DNA from: Rhodopseudomonas rhenobacensis
Lineage (GTDB): Bacteria > Pseudomonadota > Alphaproteobacteria > Rhizobiales > Xanthobacteraceae
NCBI RefSeq assembly: GCF_014203125.1
Contig: NZ_JACHIH010000005.1
Location: forward strand, 1 to 64,000
Direction of reading: 5' to 3'
DNA length: 64,000 nt
In this document: positions 25,891-34,694 of the stretch, one piece after another
How the letters are laid out: each line of letters opens with the position of its first letter
Numbering within the stretch: position 1 is the first letter of the stretch
The notes under the pieces: generated by a model
Told to the model about the DNA's origin: nothing
The model's database searches: none
What the model saw: only the letters and a program-made list of their open reading frames with translations
Translations under genes and position numbers: made by a program

Positions 25891-26391
25891 ATGGATTTAG
25901 TACGCGCGTTTCTGGTGATCATGGCGTGTGTATTGATTAATACGCCCGTCCATGCGGTGCAGCCCGACGAGATCATGGCCGATCCGGTCAAGGAGAGCCG
26001 GGCGCGCGATTTGTCGCGCGAATTGCGCTGCATGGTGTGCCAGAACCAGTCGATCGACGATTCCGACGCGCCGCTCGCCAAGGATCTGCGCGTGCTGGTG
26101 CGCGAGCGGATCGGCGCCGGCGACAGCAATTCCCAGGTGATCGATTTCCTGGTGGCGCGCTACGGCGAGTTCGTGCTGCTGAAGCCGCGGTTCGAGCTGC
26201 ACACGCTGCTGCTGTGGCTGCTGCCGCCGCTCTTGCTCGGCGGCGGCGTGCTGGCGTTGTGGCTCAACAGCCGGCGCAAATCGCCGGCCGCTGCCGGTGA
26301 CAGCGACACGCTGATGAAGCTCACGCCGGACGAGCAGGCGCGGGTGGAGCGGCTGATCGACGAGCCGCCACAGCCGCGCGAGCCGGCTTAA
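25891..26391 (+). CDS. ccmH: Cytochrome c maturation thiol-reductase subunit CcmH (CycL)
   Basis: A 166-residue protein with a signal peptide (cleavage after about residue 22), the redox motif 'LRCMVCQNQSIDDSDAPLA' with Cys47 and Cys50, and a C-terminal TM ('TLLLWLLPPLLLGGGVLALWL'). It reduces the CxxCH cysteines of apocytochromes before heme attachment. The first 50 bases of the gene are AT-rich like the inserted block upstream, while the rest is genome-typical. This suggests that the signal-peptide region may have been affected by the insertion. Confidence 0.93.
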   Translation: MDLVRAFLVIMACVLINTPVHAVQPDEIMADPVKESRARDLSRELRCMVCQNQSIDDSDAPLAKDLRVLVRERIGAGDSNSQVIDFLVARYGEFVLLKPRFELHTLLLWLLPPLLLGGGVLALWLNSRRKSPAAAGDSDTLMKLTPDEQARVERLIDEPPQPREPA

Positions 26392-26461
26392 GTTCGGCCC
26401 GCGCCGGCTTGCAACCCCCCATCAACGCGACGCGCTGAGAACGGCGCGTTCGTAGCACCCG

Positions 26462-27949
26462 CTACTTCACCCGCTGCGCGGCCTTGCTGTGATGGCGGCC
26501 GTAGACCGCGTAGATCGCCAGCCCGATCGCGAGCCAGCCGCCCAGCCGCAGCCAGGTGTCGAGCGGAAGCCCGAGCATCAGGACGAACGACACCGCGGCG
26601 CCCGCCGGCGCCACCAGCCAGATCGCCGCCACCCTGAACGGGCGATGATACTCGGGATGCCGGATCCGCATCACCAGCACGGCGACGCAGACCACCGCGA
26701 ACGCGAACAGCGTGCCGATGCTGACCAGCTCGCCGACCAGGCCGATCGGCAGCACGCCCGCCAAGCCTGCGACGAGAATGCCGATGACGATGGTGGCGAC
26801 GTGAGGGGTGCGAAACCGCGGATGCGTCGCCGCGGCGCGCTTCGGCATCAGGCCGTCATGCGCCATCGCGCGCAGCACGCGGGTCTGCCCCAACAGCAGC
26901 ACCAGGATCACCGAGGTCAGTCCGGTCACGATCCCGAGCTTGACGATCGGCGACAGCCAGCCGATGCCGGCCGCGTCGATCCCGACCGCAATCGGATCGG
27001 GGACGTTGAGCTGGTCGTAGGGCACGATGCCGGTCAGCACGAAGGCGACCGCGACGTAGAGCAGGGTGCAGATCGCCAGCGAGCCCAGGATGCCAATTGG
27101 CAAATCGCGCTGCGGATTCTTGGCCTCCTGCGCGGTGGTCGAAATGGCGTCGAAACCGATGTAGGCGAAGAACACCACGGCGGCGCCGCGCAGCACCCCG
27201 GACCATCCGAAGATGCCGGTGCCGGCGTTCGGCGGAATGAACGCGCCGTCGGGGTTGCCCGCCGTCACCCAGTTCGCCGTGCTGACCATCGGCGCGGCGC
27301 AGACCAGGAAAATTGCGATCACCGCGAGCTTGATCGCCACGATCACGGTGTTGAACCGCGCCGATTCCTGAATGCCGACGACCAACAGCGCGGAGATCGC
27401 AGCGACGATCGCCATCGCTGGCAGGTTGACGATCGCGCCGGTGGACGACCAGGTCCGCAACGCGGAGTCGTAGGCCAGCGGCGCCGCCGTCAGTTGCGGC
27501 GGTAGATGGATGCCGAAATCGGCGAGCAGGCTGACGAAATAACCCGACCAGCCGATCGCGACCGTGACCGCGCCGACGGCGTATTCGAGGATCAGATCCC
27601 AGCCGATGATCCAAGCGGGCAGTTCGCCGATCGTGGCGTAGGCGTAGGTGTAGGCGCTGCCGGAGATCGGGACGGTGGAGGCCATCTCCGCATAGCACAG
27701 CCCGGCGAAGGCGCAGGCGAACGCGCCGAGCACGAAAGACAGCAACACCGCGGGACCCGCATTGGCGGCGGCGGCGTGCCCGGTCAGCACGAAAATGCCC
27801 GCCCCGACGATGCCGCCGACCCCGAGCGCCACCAGATTGAGCGCCGAGAGCGACCGCTTCAGGTGGCCGCCGCCGTGCTCCTCCGACTCGGCGACAGCCG
27901 CTTCCTCGCGAAGGTCGCTCAGTGACTTCCGAACCCAAATATCCGCCAT
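26462..27949 (-). CDS. Amino-acid permease, APC superfamily (cationic amino-acid transporter type)
   Basis: A 495-residue protein with about 12-13 membrane helices. The first helix holds the APC signature 'NLVALGVGGIVGAGIFVLTG', followed by 'GLCYAEMASTVPISGSAYTYAY' and 'VVFFAYIGFDAISTTAQEAKNP', all typical of the YfnA/CAT group that imports amino acids with protons. A hydrophilic N-terminus of about 35 residues is ordinary for the group. It is convergent with ccmH (70-base gap) and probably monocistronic. The substrate cannot be set from sequence. Confidence 0.88.
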   Translation of the reverse strand: MADIWVRKSLSDLREEAAVAESEEHGGGHLKRSLSALNLVALGVGGIVGAGIFVLTGHAAAANAGPAVLLSFVLGAFACAFAGLCYAEMASTVPISGSAYTYAYATIGELPAWIIGWDLILEYAVGAVTVAIGWSGYFVSLLADFGIHLPPQLTAAPLAYDSALRTWSSTGAIVNLPAMAIVAAISALLVVGIQESARFNTVIVAIKLAVIAIFLVCAAPMVSTANWVTAGNPDGAFIPPNAGTGIFGWSGVLRGAAVVFFAYIGFDAISTTAQEAKNPQRDLPIGILGSLAICTLLYVAVAFVLTGIVPYDQLNVPDPIAVGIDAAGIGWLSPIVKLGIVTGLTSVILVLLLGQTRVLRAMAHDGLMPKRAAATHPRFRTPHVATIVIGILVAGLAGVLPIGLVGELVSIGTLFAFAVVCVAVLVMRIRHPEYHRPFRVAAIWLVAPAGAAVSFVLMLGLPLDTWLRLGGWLAIGLAIYAVYGRHHSKAAQRVK

Positions 27950-28104
27950 CGACGCCTGCTTGCCTGGAAACCGAGTTGCCGGACGTCAAGCGCCGCGACG
28001 ATAGCTCAGTTCCATAGACCAGCGGCAGTCGATTCGTCAGGGCGGGGCGCGACGATCCACCAAACGATGGCGCAGCGAGGCTGCGCGTCCCAGCGTCAGC
28101 GCGC

Positions 28105-28150
28105 CGGGCCGCCCCTCAGAACCGCGCCGGCCCGCCCCTCAGAACGGCAC
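28105..28150. repeat. Two tandem 23-bp units at the ferritin-like gene 3' end
   Basis: CGGGCCGCCCCTCAGAACCG... and CGGCCCGCCCCTCAGAACGG... are adjacent 23-base units differing at four positions. The right unit contains the stop codon of the ferritin-like gene (TCA at 28139-28141 on the + strand), so the gene's last codons and stop have been duplicated just downstream. The duplicate lies beyond the natural stop and does not change the protein. Confidence 0.7.
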
Positions 28151-28627
28151 GATTTCCTTCGGCAGTTCCTCGCCGGCCTTGTGGATCGCGATCCAGCGGT
28201 GCAGCTCGGCGACGTGGCCGGCTTCCTCGGCCACAAATTCCTTGGCCAACGCCTTGATCTCGGGGTTGGTCGTGGTGTCGAGGACGTTCTTGTACCAGTC
28301 GAACGCGCTGGTCTCGGCTTCCAGCGCGATCTCGAGGCCGAGGTCGCGGCTGATGAACGGGTCGGTGCCCCAGATCGCCGCGGTCTCCGGGCTTTCCAAT
28401 CCCGGCCACTCGAATTCGTCGAGCTTGATCTGGGGAATGTTGCGGAAGCCGGCGCGGGCCTGGGCGTCGGCCTGATGCATCCGCGAGTAGTCCGACAACT
28501 GCCGGAACAGCTTCGAGACCTCGCGGTTGCCGCAGGACTCCATCGCGTCGGCGAGCTGTCCGAACCGAAGGGCTGCTTCCTGTTCGAGCTTGATCGAATG
28601 GGCCAGAAATTCTTCAACGGTATCCAT
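28139..28627 (-). CDS. Ferritin-like diiron domain protein (rubrerythrin-like)
   Basis: A 162-residue four-helix-bundle protein. Candidate diiron ligands are spread over helices starting 'HSIKLEQEAALRFGQLADAM', 'LEIALEAETSAFDWYKNVL' and 'KALAKEFVAEEAGHVAELHRWI' (the final ExxH-type motif). It is clearly a paralogue of the C-terminal domain of the next gene upstream: 'FVAEEA.HV..L..WI' and 'LF.QL.D.SR.H' are shared. It probably detoxifies peroxide or oxygen, or stores or oxidises iron. It lies 175 bases downstream of the fused gene on the same strand and may share its promoter. Confidence 0.82.
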   Translation of the reverse strand: MDTVEEFLAHSIKLEQEAALRFGQLADAMESCGNREVSKLFRQLSDYSRMHQADAQARAGFRNIPQIKLDEFEWPGLESPETAAIWGTDPFISRDLGLEIALEAETSAFDWYKNVLDTTTNPEIKALAKEFVAEEAGHVAELHRWIAIHKAGEELPKEIVPF

Positions 28628-28802
28628 AGTAGTCCCTCCGCGGTTCAGTCCCTCTTAGCTCAGGTTCCGCCAAAAGGGGTAGCGGTTAGCACAGGCATCC
28701 TGCACAAAAATTAGCGCGAGCGCGAAAAGCACGTCGGCGTGCTAATCGCGCTCAGGCTTTGCTAGCAGCTCGCCGCGCCGCAACGGCGCCACGAGCCTCG
28801 CA

Positions 28803-29711
28803 TCAGGCGTTCTCGCTCACCTTGCTGTTCTTGATCGCCCATTCTTCTTGGGTGATCCAGGCTTCGAGAATCTTGACGTGATCGGCCTCTTCGGCGACGA
28901 ATTGCTTCGCCGCCGCGGCAACCTCGGGATTTTTCGTCGTCGCTTCGACGGCGCGATAGAATTCGTAGCCGCGCCGCTCGCCCTGCAGCGCGACCTTGAG
29001 GCCGCCGAGCCGCGACATCGACAGATCGGCCGCCCACGCGGCGGTGCTTTCCGGGGTGGCGTGGTTCGGCCAGACGTAGTCCGGCGGCACGTTCTTGGCG
29101 AGATCGATCGAACCGGCGCGCGACTTCACTTCCGCCAGATGCAGCCGCGAGAAGTCGGCGAGCTGCTTGAACAGCTTGGCGACCTCGATGTTGCCGACGC
29201 CGTCCATCGCCGCGGCGAGCTGATCGTAGTTCAGCGCGGCGTCTTCCTCGACCTTGGCGGCGTAGCCGAAGAACTCATCCAGCGTGTTGATCTCGGTGCC
29301 GCCCTTGAACGTCTTGGCGGCGCTGGTGACGTGCATCCGCTGCGGCGGCAGCGTCTTATCGCCCTCGAAGCTGACCAGGATGTCCTCGTTGCGGACGAAG
29401 CACTGGCACGCCAGCCGGTAGCGCGGCGGCATGTCGTTGACTTCGGCGTTCTGGATTTCGTCCTTGGTGATCTTGCCGAGCTGCTTCAGCACCTCTTTTT
29501 CTTTTTCGGTCAGCGCGACCGCGTATTTGGCCTGCGGATTGAAATGTTCGACCTGCACCAGGCAGGAGCCGCATTCGCCGTCCTGGCAATCGAACGGGAT
29601 CGGAATCTTGTGCGACTTGGCGACCGCCAGAATGGTGCCGCGGTCGCCTGCGACCGCATAGACGGTGACGTCTCTCGCCATGACAGGCGACGAGAAGGTA
29701 ATATTGGCCAC
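28803..29711 (-). CDS. 2Fe-2S ferredoxin-ferritin-like fusion protein
   Basis: A 302-residue fusion. Residues about 1-120 form a plant-type ferredoxin with the cluster motif C-x4-C-x2-C (Cys42, Cys47, Cys50 in 'DCQDGECGSCLVQ') and the fourth Cys in 'LACQCFV' (102 or 104). Residues about 140-290 form a ferritin-like diiron bundle ('EEDAALNYDQLAAAMDGVG', 'AKQFVAEEADHVKILEAWI'). The ferredoxin could deliver electrons directly to the diiron site, giving a self-contained peroxide or oxygen reductase (inference). I prefer the GTG at 29711, with GGAGA just upstream, over an ATG 27 codons earlier that would start with Pro/Arg-rich noise and overlap the promoter. Confidence 0.85.
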   Translation of the reverse strand: MANITFSSPVMARDVTVYAVAGDRGTILAVAKSHKIPIPFDCQDGECGSCLVQVEHFNPQAKYAVALTEKEKEVLKQLGKITKDEIQNAEVNDMPPRYRLACQCFVRNEDILVSFEGDKTLPPQRMHVTSAAKTFKGGTEINTLDEFFGYAAKVEEDAALNYDQLAAAMDGVGNIEVAKLFKQLADFSRLHLAEVKSRAGSIDLAKNVPPDYVWPNHATPESTAAWAADLSMSRLGGLKVALQGERRGYEFYRAVEATTKNPEVAAAAKQFVAEEADHVKILEAWITQEEWAIKNSKVSENA

Positions 29712-29776
29712 AACGCTCTCCGTTTCTTGGTGACGATGACGCGGACCGCCTGGGGGCGTGCCTCGATCACTGCTAG

Positions 29777-29791
29777 GCAAGAACCAGGCCA
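29777..29791 (-). promoter_or_regulatory. Candidate sigma-54 (-24/-12) promoter of the ferredoxin-ferritin gene
   Basis: On the minus strand the sequence reads TGGCCTGGTTCTTGC: GG and GC are separated by exactly 10 bases, and 8 of the 9 most conserved positions of the TGGCAC-N5-TTGC pattern agree apart from the AC. Transcription would begin near 29765, giving a leader of about 54 bases. Together with the inverted repeat further upstream, this suggests control by a sigma-54 activator. Confidence 0.5.
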
Positions 29792-29825
29792 ATGGGAAAC
29801 TAAGCGGTATCAGTAACTTAGTGCA

Positions 29826-29871
29826 TTGTCGGAAATCGATGACTCCGACAATCTCGCTGCGATTCCCGACA
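29826..29871. promoter_or_regulatory. Candidate enhancer: inverted repeat TTGTCGGA-N10-TCCGACAA plus a third half-site
   Basis: The perfect 8-bp arms (29826-29833 and 29844-29851) are separated by 10 bases. A further CCGACA lies at 29866-29871, exactly 21 bases (two turns) from the CCGACA at 29845-29850. The repeat centre is about 73 bases upstream of the predicted sigma-54 start. TGT...ACA half-sites recall NifA binding sites, but the spacing is not the classical TGT-N10-ACA, so the activator is not identified. The region also lies upstream of the divergent degP. Confidence 0.45.
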
Positions 29872-30039
29872 TCCTTGTACGAAGGCGAACAAACCGCGGC
29901 CTTCTGCCGCGGCGCGCAGCAAAATTACAAAACTTTAATTCCCCCGCCAGCGCGCGGTAAGGCGCGAGCCCCCATCTTCAGAGCCACAAGGTGCGCTGCC
30001 CCTCGCACCATCGAATTCTAGGTTCTGGAGAGATATCGA

Positions 30040-31626
30040 ATGACCGACCGTCCCACCGATTTGTCCTCGCCCCCCACGCCCCAGCCGGTCCGCCGCTCGC
30101 TGCTGTCGGCGCGCAAATTCGCGCTGATGGCCTCGGTGGTCGCAGGCCTCGGCGCCGGGCTTTACGGCTTCAGCCCCGCGCCCGACCATTTCAACGTGCT
30201 CAGCACCGCCGCCCACGCCCAGGTCAACAACGAGGTGCGCAAGGTCGCGCAGCCGGTCGGCTTTGCCGACATCGTCGAGCGGGTGAAGCCGTGGGTGATC
30301 TCGGTGAAGGTCAACATCAACGAGAAGGTCGCCAAGAACGACGACAGCGCCGAGGATTCGCCGTTCCAGCCGGGTTCGCCGATGGAGCGCTTCTTCCGTC
30401 GCTTCGGCGGCCCGGATGGCATGCCCCCCGGACTGCGCGGCGGTCGTGGCGGCCGCGGCGCGGTGACCGGGCAGGGCTCCGGCTTCTTCATCTCCGACGA
30501 CGGCTATGCGGTGACCAACAACCACGTGGTCGACGGCGCCGATAAGGTCGAGGTTACCACTGACGACGGCCGCACCTTCAAGGCCAAGGTGATCGGCACC
30601 GATCCGCGCACAGATCTGGCGCTGATCAAGGTCGAGGGCGGCAACAATTTCCCGTTCGCCAAGCTGGCCGAAGGCAAGCCGCGGATCGGCGACTGGGTGC
30701 TGGCGGTAGGTAACCCGTTCGGGCTCGGCGGCACCGTGACCGCCGGCATCGTCTCGGCCTCCGGCCGCGACATCGGCAACGGCCCCTATGACGATTTCAT
30801 CCAGATCGACGCCCCGGTGAACAAGGGCAATTCGGGCGGACCGGCGTTCGACACCGCCGGCGAGGTGATGGGCGTCAACACCGCGATCTATTCGCCGTCC
30901 GGCGGCAGCGTCGGCATCGCGTTCTCGATCCCGGCGTCGACCGTGAAGACGGTGGTCGCGCAGCTCAAGGACAAGGGCTCGGTCAGCCGCGGCTGGATCG
31001 GCGTACAGATTCAGCCTGTGACCCAGGAAATCGCCGACAGCCTCGGACTGAAGAAGGCCGACGGCGCGCTGGTCGCCGAACCGCAGGCCGACGGACCGGC
31101 CGCCAAGGCCGGCATCCAGTCCGGCGACGTCATTACCGGCGTCAACGATCAGCCGGTGAAGGACGCGCGTGAACTGGCCCGTACCATCGGCGGCTTTGCG
31201 CCGGGCAATTCGGTGAAGCTCACCGTGATCCACAAGGGCCAGGACAAGGTGGTCAACCTCACGCTCGGGCAGTTGCCGAATACAATCGAAGCCAAGGCCG
31301 ACGTCGACCGCGGCGATCGTGGCGACGCGACGCGCGGCTCCGACATTCCGCGGCTCGGCCTGACGCTGGCGCCCGCGGGCTCCGTGGCCGGCGCCGGCAA
31401 GGATGGTGTGGTGGTCACCGAGGTCGATCCGAAGAGCCCCGCCGCCGAGCGTGGCTTCAAGGAAGGCGACGTCATTCTCGAGGTTGCCGGCAAGAGCGTC
31501 GCCAGCCCCTCCGAGGTGCGCGAAGTGCTGGCTGCGGCCAAGACCGAGAACAAGAACAGCGTGCTGATCCGGGTGCGCAGCGGCGGCTCCTCGCGCTTCG
31601 TCGCGGTGCCGTTGGCCAAGGGCTGA
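30040..31626 (+). CDS. degP: Do-family periplasmic serine protease/chaperone (DegP/MucD)
   Basis: A 528-residue HtrA-family protein. It has an N-terminal signal anchor (about 27-45), a Gly/Arg-rich linker, a trypsin-like domain with the catalytic triad His162 ('TNNHVVDGA'), Asp192 ('RTDLALIKV') and Ser265 ('NKGNSGGPAF'), then PDZ1 at about 310-400 and PDZ2 at about 425-520. It degrades or refolds misfolded envelope proteins. The following response regulator is in the same direction, as in loci where a two-component system monitors envelope stress (inference). Confidence 0.93.
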   Translation: MTDRPTDLSSPPTPQPVRRSLLSARKFALMASVVAGLGAGLYGFSPAPDHFNVLSTAAHAQVNNEVRKVAQPVGFADIVERVKPWVISVKVNINEKVAKNDDSAEDSPFQPGSPMERFFRRFGGPDGMPPGLRGGRGGRGAVTGQGSGFFISDDGYAVTNNHVVDGADKVEVTTDDGRTFKAKVIGTDPRTDLALIKVEGGNNFPFAKLAEGKPRIGDWVLAVGNPFGLGGTVTAGIVSASGRDIGNGPYDDFIQIDAPVNKGNSGGPAFDTAGEVMGVNTAIYSPSGGSVGIAFSIPASTVKTVVAQLKDKGSVSRGWIGVQIQPVTQEIADSLGLKKADGALVAEPQADGPAAKAGIQSGDVITGVNDQPVKDARELARTIGGFAPGNSVKLTVIHKGQDKVVNLTLGQLPNTIEAKADVDRGDRGDATRGSDIPRLGLTLAPAGSVAGAGKDGVVVTEVDPKSPAAERGFKEGDVILEVAGKSVASPSEVREVLAAAKTENKNSVLIRVRSGGSSRFVAVPLAKG

Positions 31627-31834
31627 TCGGCCCGGCTTTTCGAATGGGGCGTGTCGTGGGTCCCCCCGCCGACGATTCGCCCCCCGGGGACGGGTTTCGA
31701 TCCGTCCCCACTGATCCCTTCCGGTGGAAAACGCCCCCCTCCGTCGGAAGGCGCGGCGGGCGGTGAGGTTCCCCCCAACCTCGCCGCCCGTTTCTTTCGC
31801 CGCCCCTGGCTTGCAAGGGGCGCCCGGCCGCGCC

Positions 31835-32557
31835 ATGGTGACAGAAAGCAACACCGCCTTGCCCCAATCCGAAACCGAGATGCGCCTGCTGATCATCGAG
31901 GATGACCGCGAGTCCGCCGACTATCTGGTCAAGGCGTTTCGCGAGGTCGGCCACGTCGCGGACCACGCCGGCGATGGCGAGGAAGGTCTGGCGATGGCGG
32001 ATTCCGGCGACTACGACGTGCTGGTGATCGATCGGATGCTGCCGAAGCGCGACGGATTGTCGGTGATCGGCACGCTGCGCGACAAGGGCAACCGCACCCC
32101 GGCGCTGATCCTCTCCGCGCTCGGCCAGGTCGACGATCGCATCAAGGGCCTGCGCGCCGGCGGCGACGACTACCTGCCGAAGCCTTATGCCTTCGCCGAA
32201 CTACTGGCCCGGGTCGAGGTGCTGTCGCGCCGCCGTGGCGGTCCGGCCGAAGAGACCAGCTACAAGGTCGGCGATCTCGAACTCGACCGGCTGTCGCACC
32301 GCGTCGCCCGCGGCGACGGCGAACTGACGCTGCAGCCGCGCGAATTCCGACTGCTCGAATATCTGATGAAGCATGCCGGGCAGGTGGTGACGCGCACCAT
32401 GCTGTTGGAAAACGTCTGGGATTATCACTTCGATCCGCAGACCAACGTGATCGACGTCCATATCTCGCGGCTGCGCGCCAAGATCGACAAGGGTTTCGAG
32501 CGGCCGCTGCTGCATACCATTCGCGGCGCGGGATATATGATCAGGGACGGCGGCTAG
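31835..32557 (+). CDS. Response regulator, OmpR family
   Basis: A 240-residue regulator with a receiver (phosphoacceptor Asp in 'DVLVIDRMLPKRDG', switch Lys in 'DDYLPKPYAFAELLARVEVL') and a winged-helix output domain ('LTLQPREFRLLEYLMKHAGQVVTR', 'NVIDVHISRLRAKIDKGFERP'). The start could be the ATG at 31835 or the one at 31880, which begins MRLLIIEDDRE and aligns with the usual family start; no clear ribosome site decides. Its probable partner kinase is the HAMP kinase at 36.4 kb, from which it is separated by a chemoreceptor and a diguanylate cyclase. Confidence 0.88.
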   Translation: MVTESNTALPQSETEMRLLIIEDDRESADYLVKAFREVGHVADHAGDGEEGLAMADSGDYDVLVIDRMLPKRDGLSVIGTLRDKGNRTPALILSALGQVDDRIKGLRAGGDDYLPKPYAFAELLARVEVLSRRRGGPAEETSYKVGDLELDRLSHRVARGDGELTLQPREFRLLEYLMKHAGQVVTRTMLLENVWDYHFDPQTNVIDVHISRLRAKIDKGFERPLLHTIRGAGYMIRDGG

Positions 32558-32915
32558 ACTGGCGTCCGCTCGGCGCTGTCCGGGCGCTCGCGATCACCGC
32601 TTGCGTGCTCCTCGCAATTGCAGTTCGCAACCTGTTAGTAGGACATCGGTGCTGCTGCATCGCCTCTTTGCATGTCCGTATTCCGACATAGCCGATGCAA
32701 TTCCGCGCCGGCTCGCGCGCGATGACGCGGCCATCAATTCTTTCGAAAGAATTGCGGCGCATTGAGGCGTCCGAAAAGCGCGTCCCCCGGACCAGCGAAG
32801 TGATCCCCATCCTCCATCGATGCATTCCAACGGCCTTGGCGAAAAGACTCCCCGTCGAGTCTGACACGACCCACTGACCGCGTTCTCGTCGATTTGGATT
32901 TTCCAGAGGCTTGAT
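32558..32915. other. Intergenic region upstream of the chemoreceptor
   Basis: I see no convincing gene in these 358 bases; the frames present are short with non-coding-like composition. The notable content is a perfect 20-bp palindrome near 32.74 kb. GAGGC just before the MCP start may serve as a ribosome site. Confidence 0.5.
32735..32754. promoter_or_regulatory. Perfect 20-bp palindrome upstream of the chemoreceptor
   Basis: CAATTCTTTCGAAAGAATTG reads the same on both strands and lies 162-181 bases before the MCP ATG, in AT-richer surroundings. It is long enough to be an operator for a dimeric repressor, but the regulator is unknown. It could equally be part of a mobile or extrachromosomal sequence remnant left when the MCP/GGDEF genes entered this locus. 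Confidence 0.5.
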
Positions 32916-34622
32916 ATGACATCGACCGCTCCCCGTCGCCGCATCTCGGTGACCACCTCGATCGTACTGTTCGGGCTGGTGACGGCCGTCGGACTCGCCG
33001 CCATCCTCGCCGTCAGCGAGGTCGGCAACAAGCAGGTCCGCGTCGGCGGTCCGCTGTACTCCCAGATCAAGCTCGGCAACGACCTGGTCGCCGACATTCT
33101 GCCGCCGCCGGAATACGTCATCGAATCCTTCCTCGAAGCGACGCTGGCGCTGCACGACCCCGCCAACTTGACGGCGCATCGGCAGCGCTTGATCAAACTG
33201 CATCACGAATACGACGAGCGCCACGCGGTCTGGCTCGGCTCCGCCCTCGAGCCCACGCTGAAGCGGAAACTGACGCAGAGCTCCGACGCCGAGGTGCGCA
33301 AGTTCTGGGCGGCGCTGGAAAACGATCTGTTGCCGGCGCTGCAGAAGCAGGATCGCGCCGCCGCCGACAAGGCCTACGGGCAGGTGGCCGCGGCCTACAC
33401 CGCGCATCGCGCGATCGTCGACGACATCGTCACGGCGGCCAACGACGGCAATGCGGCGCTGGAAGCCGTGGCGGCCGATCAGGTCGCGACGGTGAAGGCA
33501 TGGGTCTGGAGCGTCTCAGCCATCGTGGTGCTGATCATCGCGCTGGGAATCTTCGGCATTGCGCTGGGCGTGATCCGGCCGGTGGTGCGGATGACCGCGG
33601 CGATGCAGAAGATCGCCGGCGGCGCGTGTGACATCGTCATTCCGGGCCTCGCACGAGGCGACGAGATCGGCAGCATGGCCAATGCCATCGGCATGATCCG
33701 CGACAACGCCGAGCGCAAGGCGCGCGCCGAGGTCGAAGCGCGGGCGCAACTCGACCAGGAAGCTGCGGCGCGGCGCAAGCAGGACCTCGACCGGCTCGCC
33801 GATCATTTCGAAGGCGCCATCGGCAACATCATCGAGACGGTGTCGGCGGCCTCGACGCAGCTCGAAGCCGAAGCCAGGCGGCTGACGCAGACCGCCGACA
33901 GCACCCAGCAGCTGTCGGTGTCGGTCGCGGCGGCGTCGGGCGAAGCTTCAGCCAATGTGCAGTCGGTCGCCTCCGCGACCAATCAGATGGCGTCGTCGGT
34001 CAACGAGATCAGCCGCGAGGTGCAGGAGTCCGCACGGATCGCCAATGACGCGGTGGACCAGGCGCGCAAGACCAACGACCGGGTCGGCGAATTGGCCAAT
34101 GCCGCCGCCCGGATCGGCGATGTCGTCGAGCTGATCAACACCATCGCCGGGCAGACCAATCTGCTGGCATTGAATGCGACGATCGAAGCCGCCCGCGCGG
34201 GCGACGCCGGGCGCGGCTTCGCGGTGGTGGCCTCCGAGGTCAAGGCCCTGGCGGAGCAGACCGCGAAAGCCACCGGCGAGATCGGCCAGCAGGTCACCGG
34301 GATCCAGGCCGCGACCCAGGAGTCGGTGCACGCCATCAACGAGATAAGCGACACCATCGGGCGGATGTCGGAAATCTCCTCGACCATCGCCTCGGCAGTG
34401 GAGCAGCAGGGCGCCGCGACCGAGGAAATCTCCCGCAACGTGCAGCACGCCGCCGACGGCACCAGCAAGGTGAGTGCGAACATCTACGACATGCAGCGCG
34501 GCGCCGCCGAAACCGGCTCGGTGTCCTCGCAGGTGCTGGCGGCGGCGCAGTCGCTGTCGCGCGACAGCGGCCAGCTCAAGGCCGAGGTGAGCAGGTTCCT
34601 GGAGACGGTGCGGGCCGCGTGA
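32916..34622 (+). CDS. Methyl-accepting chemotaxis protein
   Basis: A 568-residue transmembrane chemoreceptor. It has TM1 ('[19 protein letters not shown]'), a helical periplasmic sensor domain (about 40-190), TM2 ('[22 protein letters not shown]'), a HAMP domain (about 215-270), then a cytoplasmic coiled coil with the hairpin tip '[23 protein letters not shown]' (about 410). There is no C-terminal CheR-binding pentapeptide. The ligand is unknown. It sits between a response regulator and its likely kinase together with a divergent diguanylate cyclase, which looks like an insertion. Confidence 0.92.
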   Translation: MTSTAPRRRISVTTSIVLFGLVTAVGLAAILAVSEVGNKQVRVGGPLYSQIKLGNDLVADILPPPEYVIESFLEATLALHDPANLTAHRQRLIKLHHEYDERHAVWLGSALEPTLKRKLTQSSDAEVRKFWAALENDLLPALQKQDRAAADKAYGQVAAAYTAHRAIVDDIVTAANDGNAALEAVAADQVATVKAWVWSVSAIVVLIIALGIFGIALGVIRPVVRMTAAMQKIAGGACDIVIPGLARGDEIGSMANAIGMIRDNAERKARAEVEARAQLDQEAAARRKQDLDRLADHFEGAIGNIIETVSAASTQLEAEARRLTQTADSTQQLSVSVAAASGEASANVQSVASATNQMASSVNEISREVQESARIANDAVDQARKTNDRVGELANAAARIGDVVELINTIAGQTNLLALNATIEAARAGDAGRGFAVVASEVKALAEQTAKATGEIGQQVTGIQAATQESVHAINEISDTIGRMSEISSTIASAVEQQGAATEEISRNVQHAADGTSKVSANIYDMQRGAAETGSVSSQVLAAAQSLSRDSGQLKAEVSRFLETVRAA

Positions 34623-34694
34623 GCGGCGACCGGCGGCGGTTGCGGAAGATCTGCGACCGCCGAAGCCGCCGGCCGCGCGCGAGGCCCGCTTCGT

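Larger units (their letters stand above)
29712..30039. other. Divergent intergenic region between the ferredoxin-ferritin gene and degP
   Basis: These 328 bases hold the sigma-54-like element and the TTGTCGGA inverted repeat described separately, both closer to the ferredoxin-ferritin gene. For degP, TTCTGGAGAGAT (about 30021-30032) provides the ribosome site. No convincing small gene was found; the frames open here are short and of unusual codon composition. Confidence 0.6.

Noticed and set aside
29826-29851. Classical NifA site TGT-N10-ACA
   Set aside because: The half-sites TGTCGG and CCGACA are present but separated by too many bases for the classical site; kept only as an unidentified enhancer-like repeat.
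32695-32877. 60-codon frame in the gap before the MCP
   Set aside because: It has no ribosome site and a Ser/Arg-rich product without features; the same stretch contains the 20-bp palindrome, which better explains its composition.
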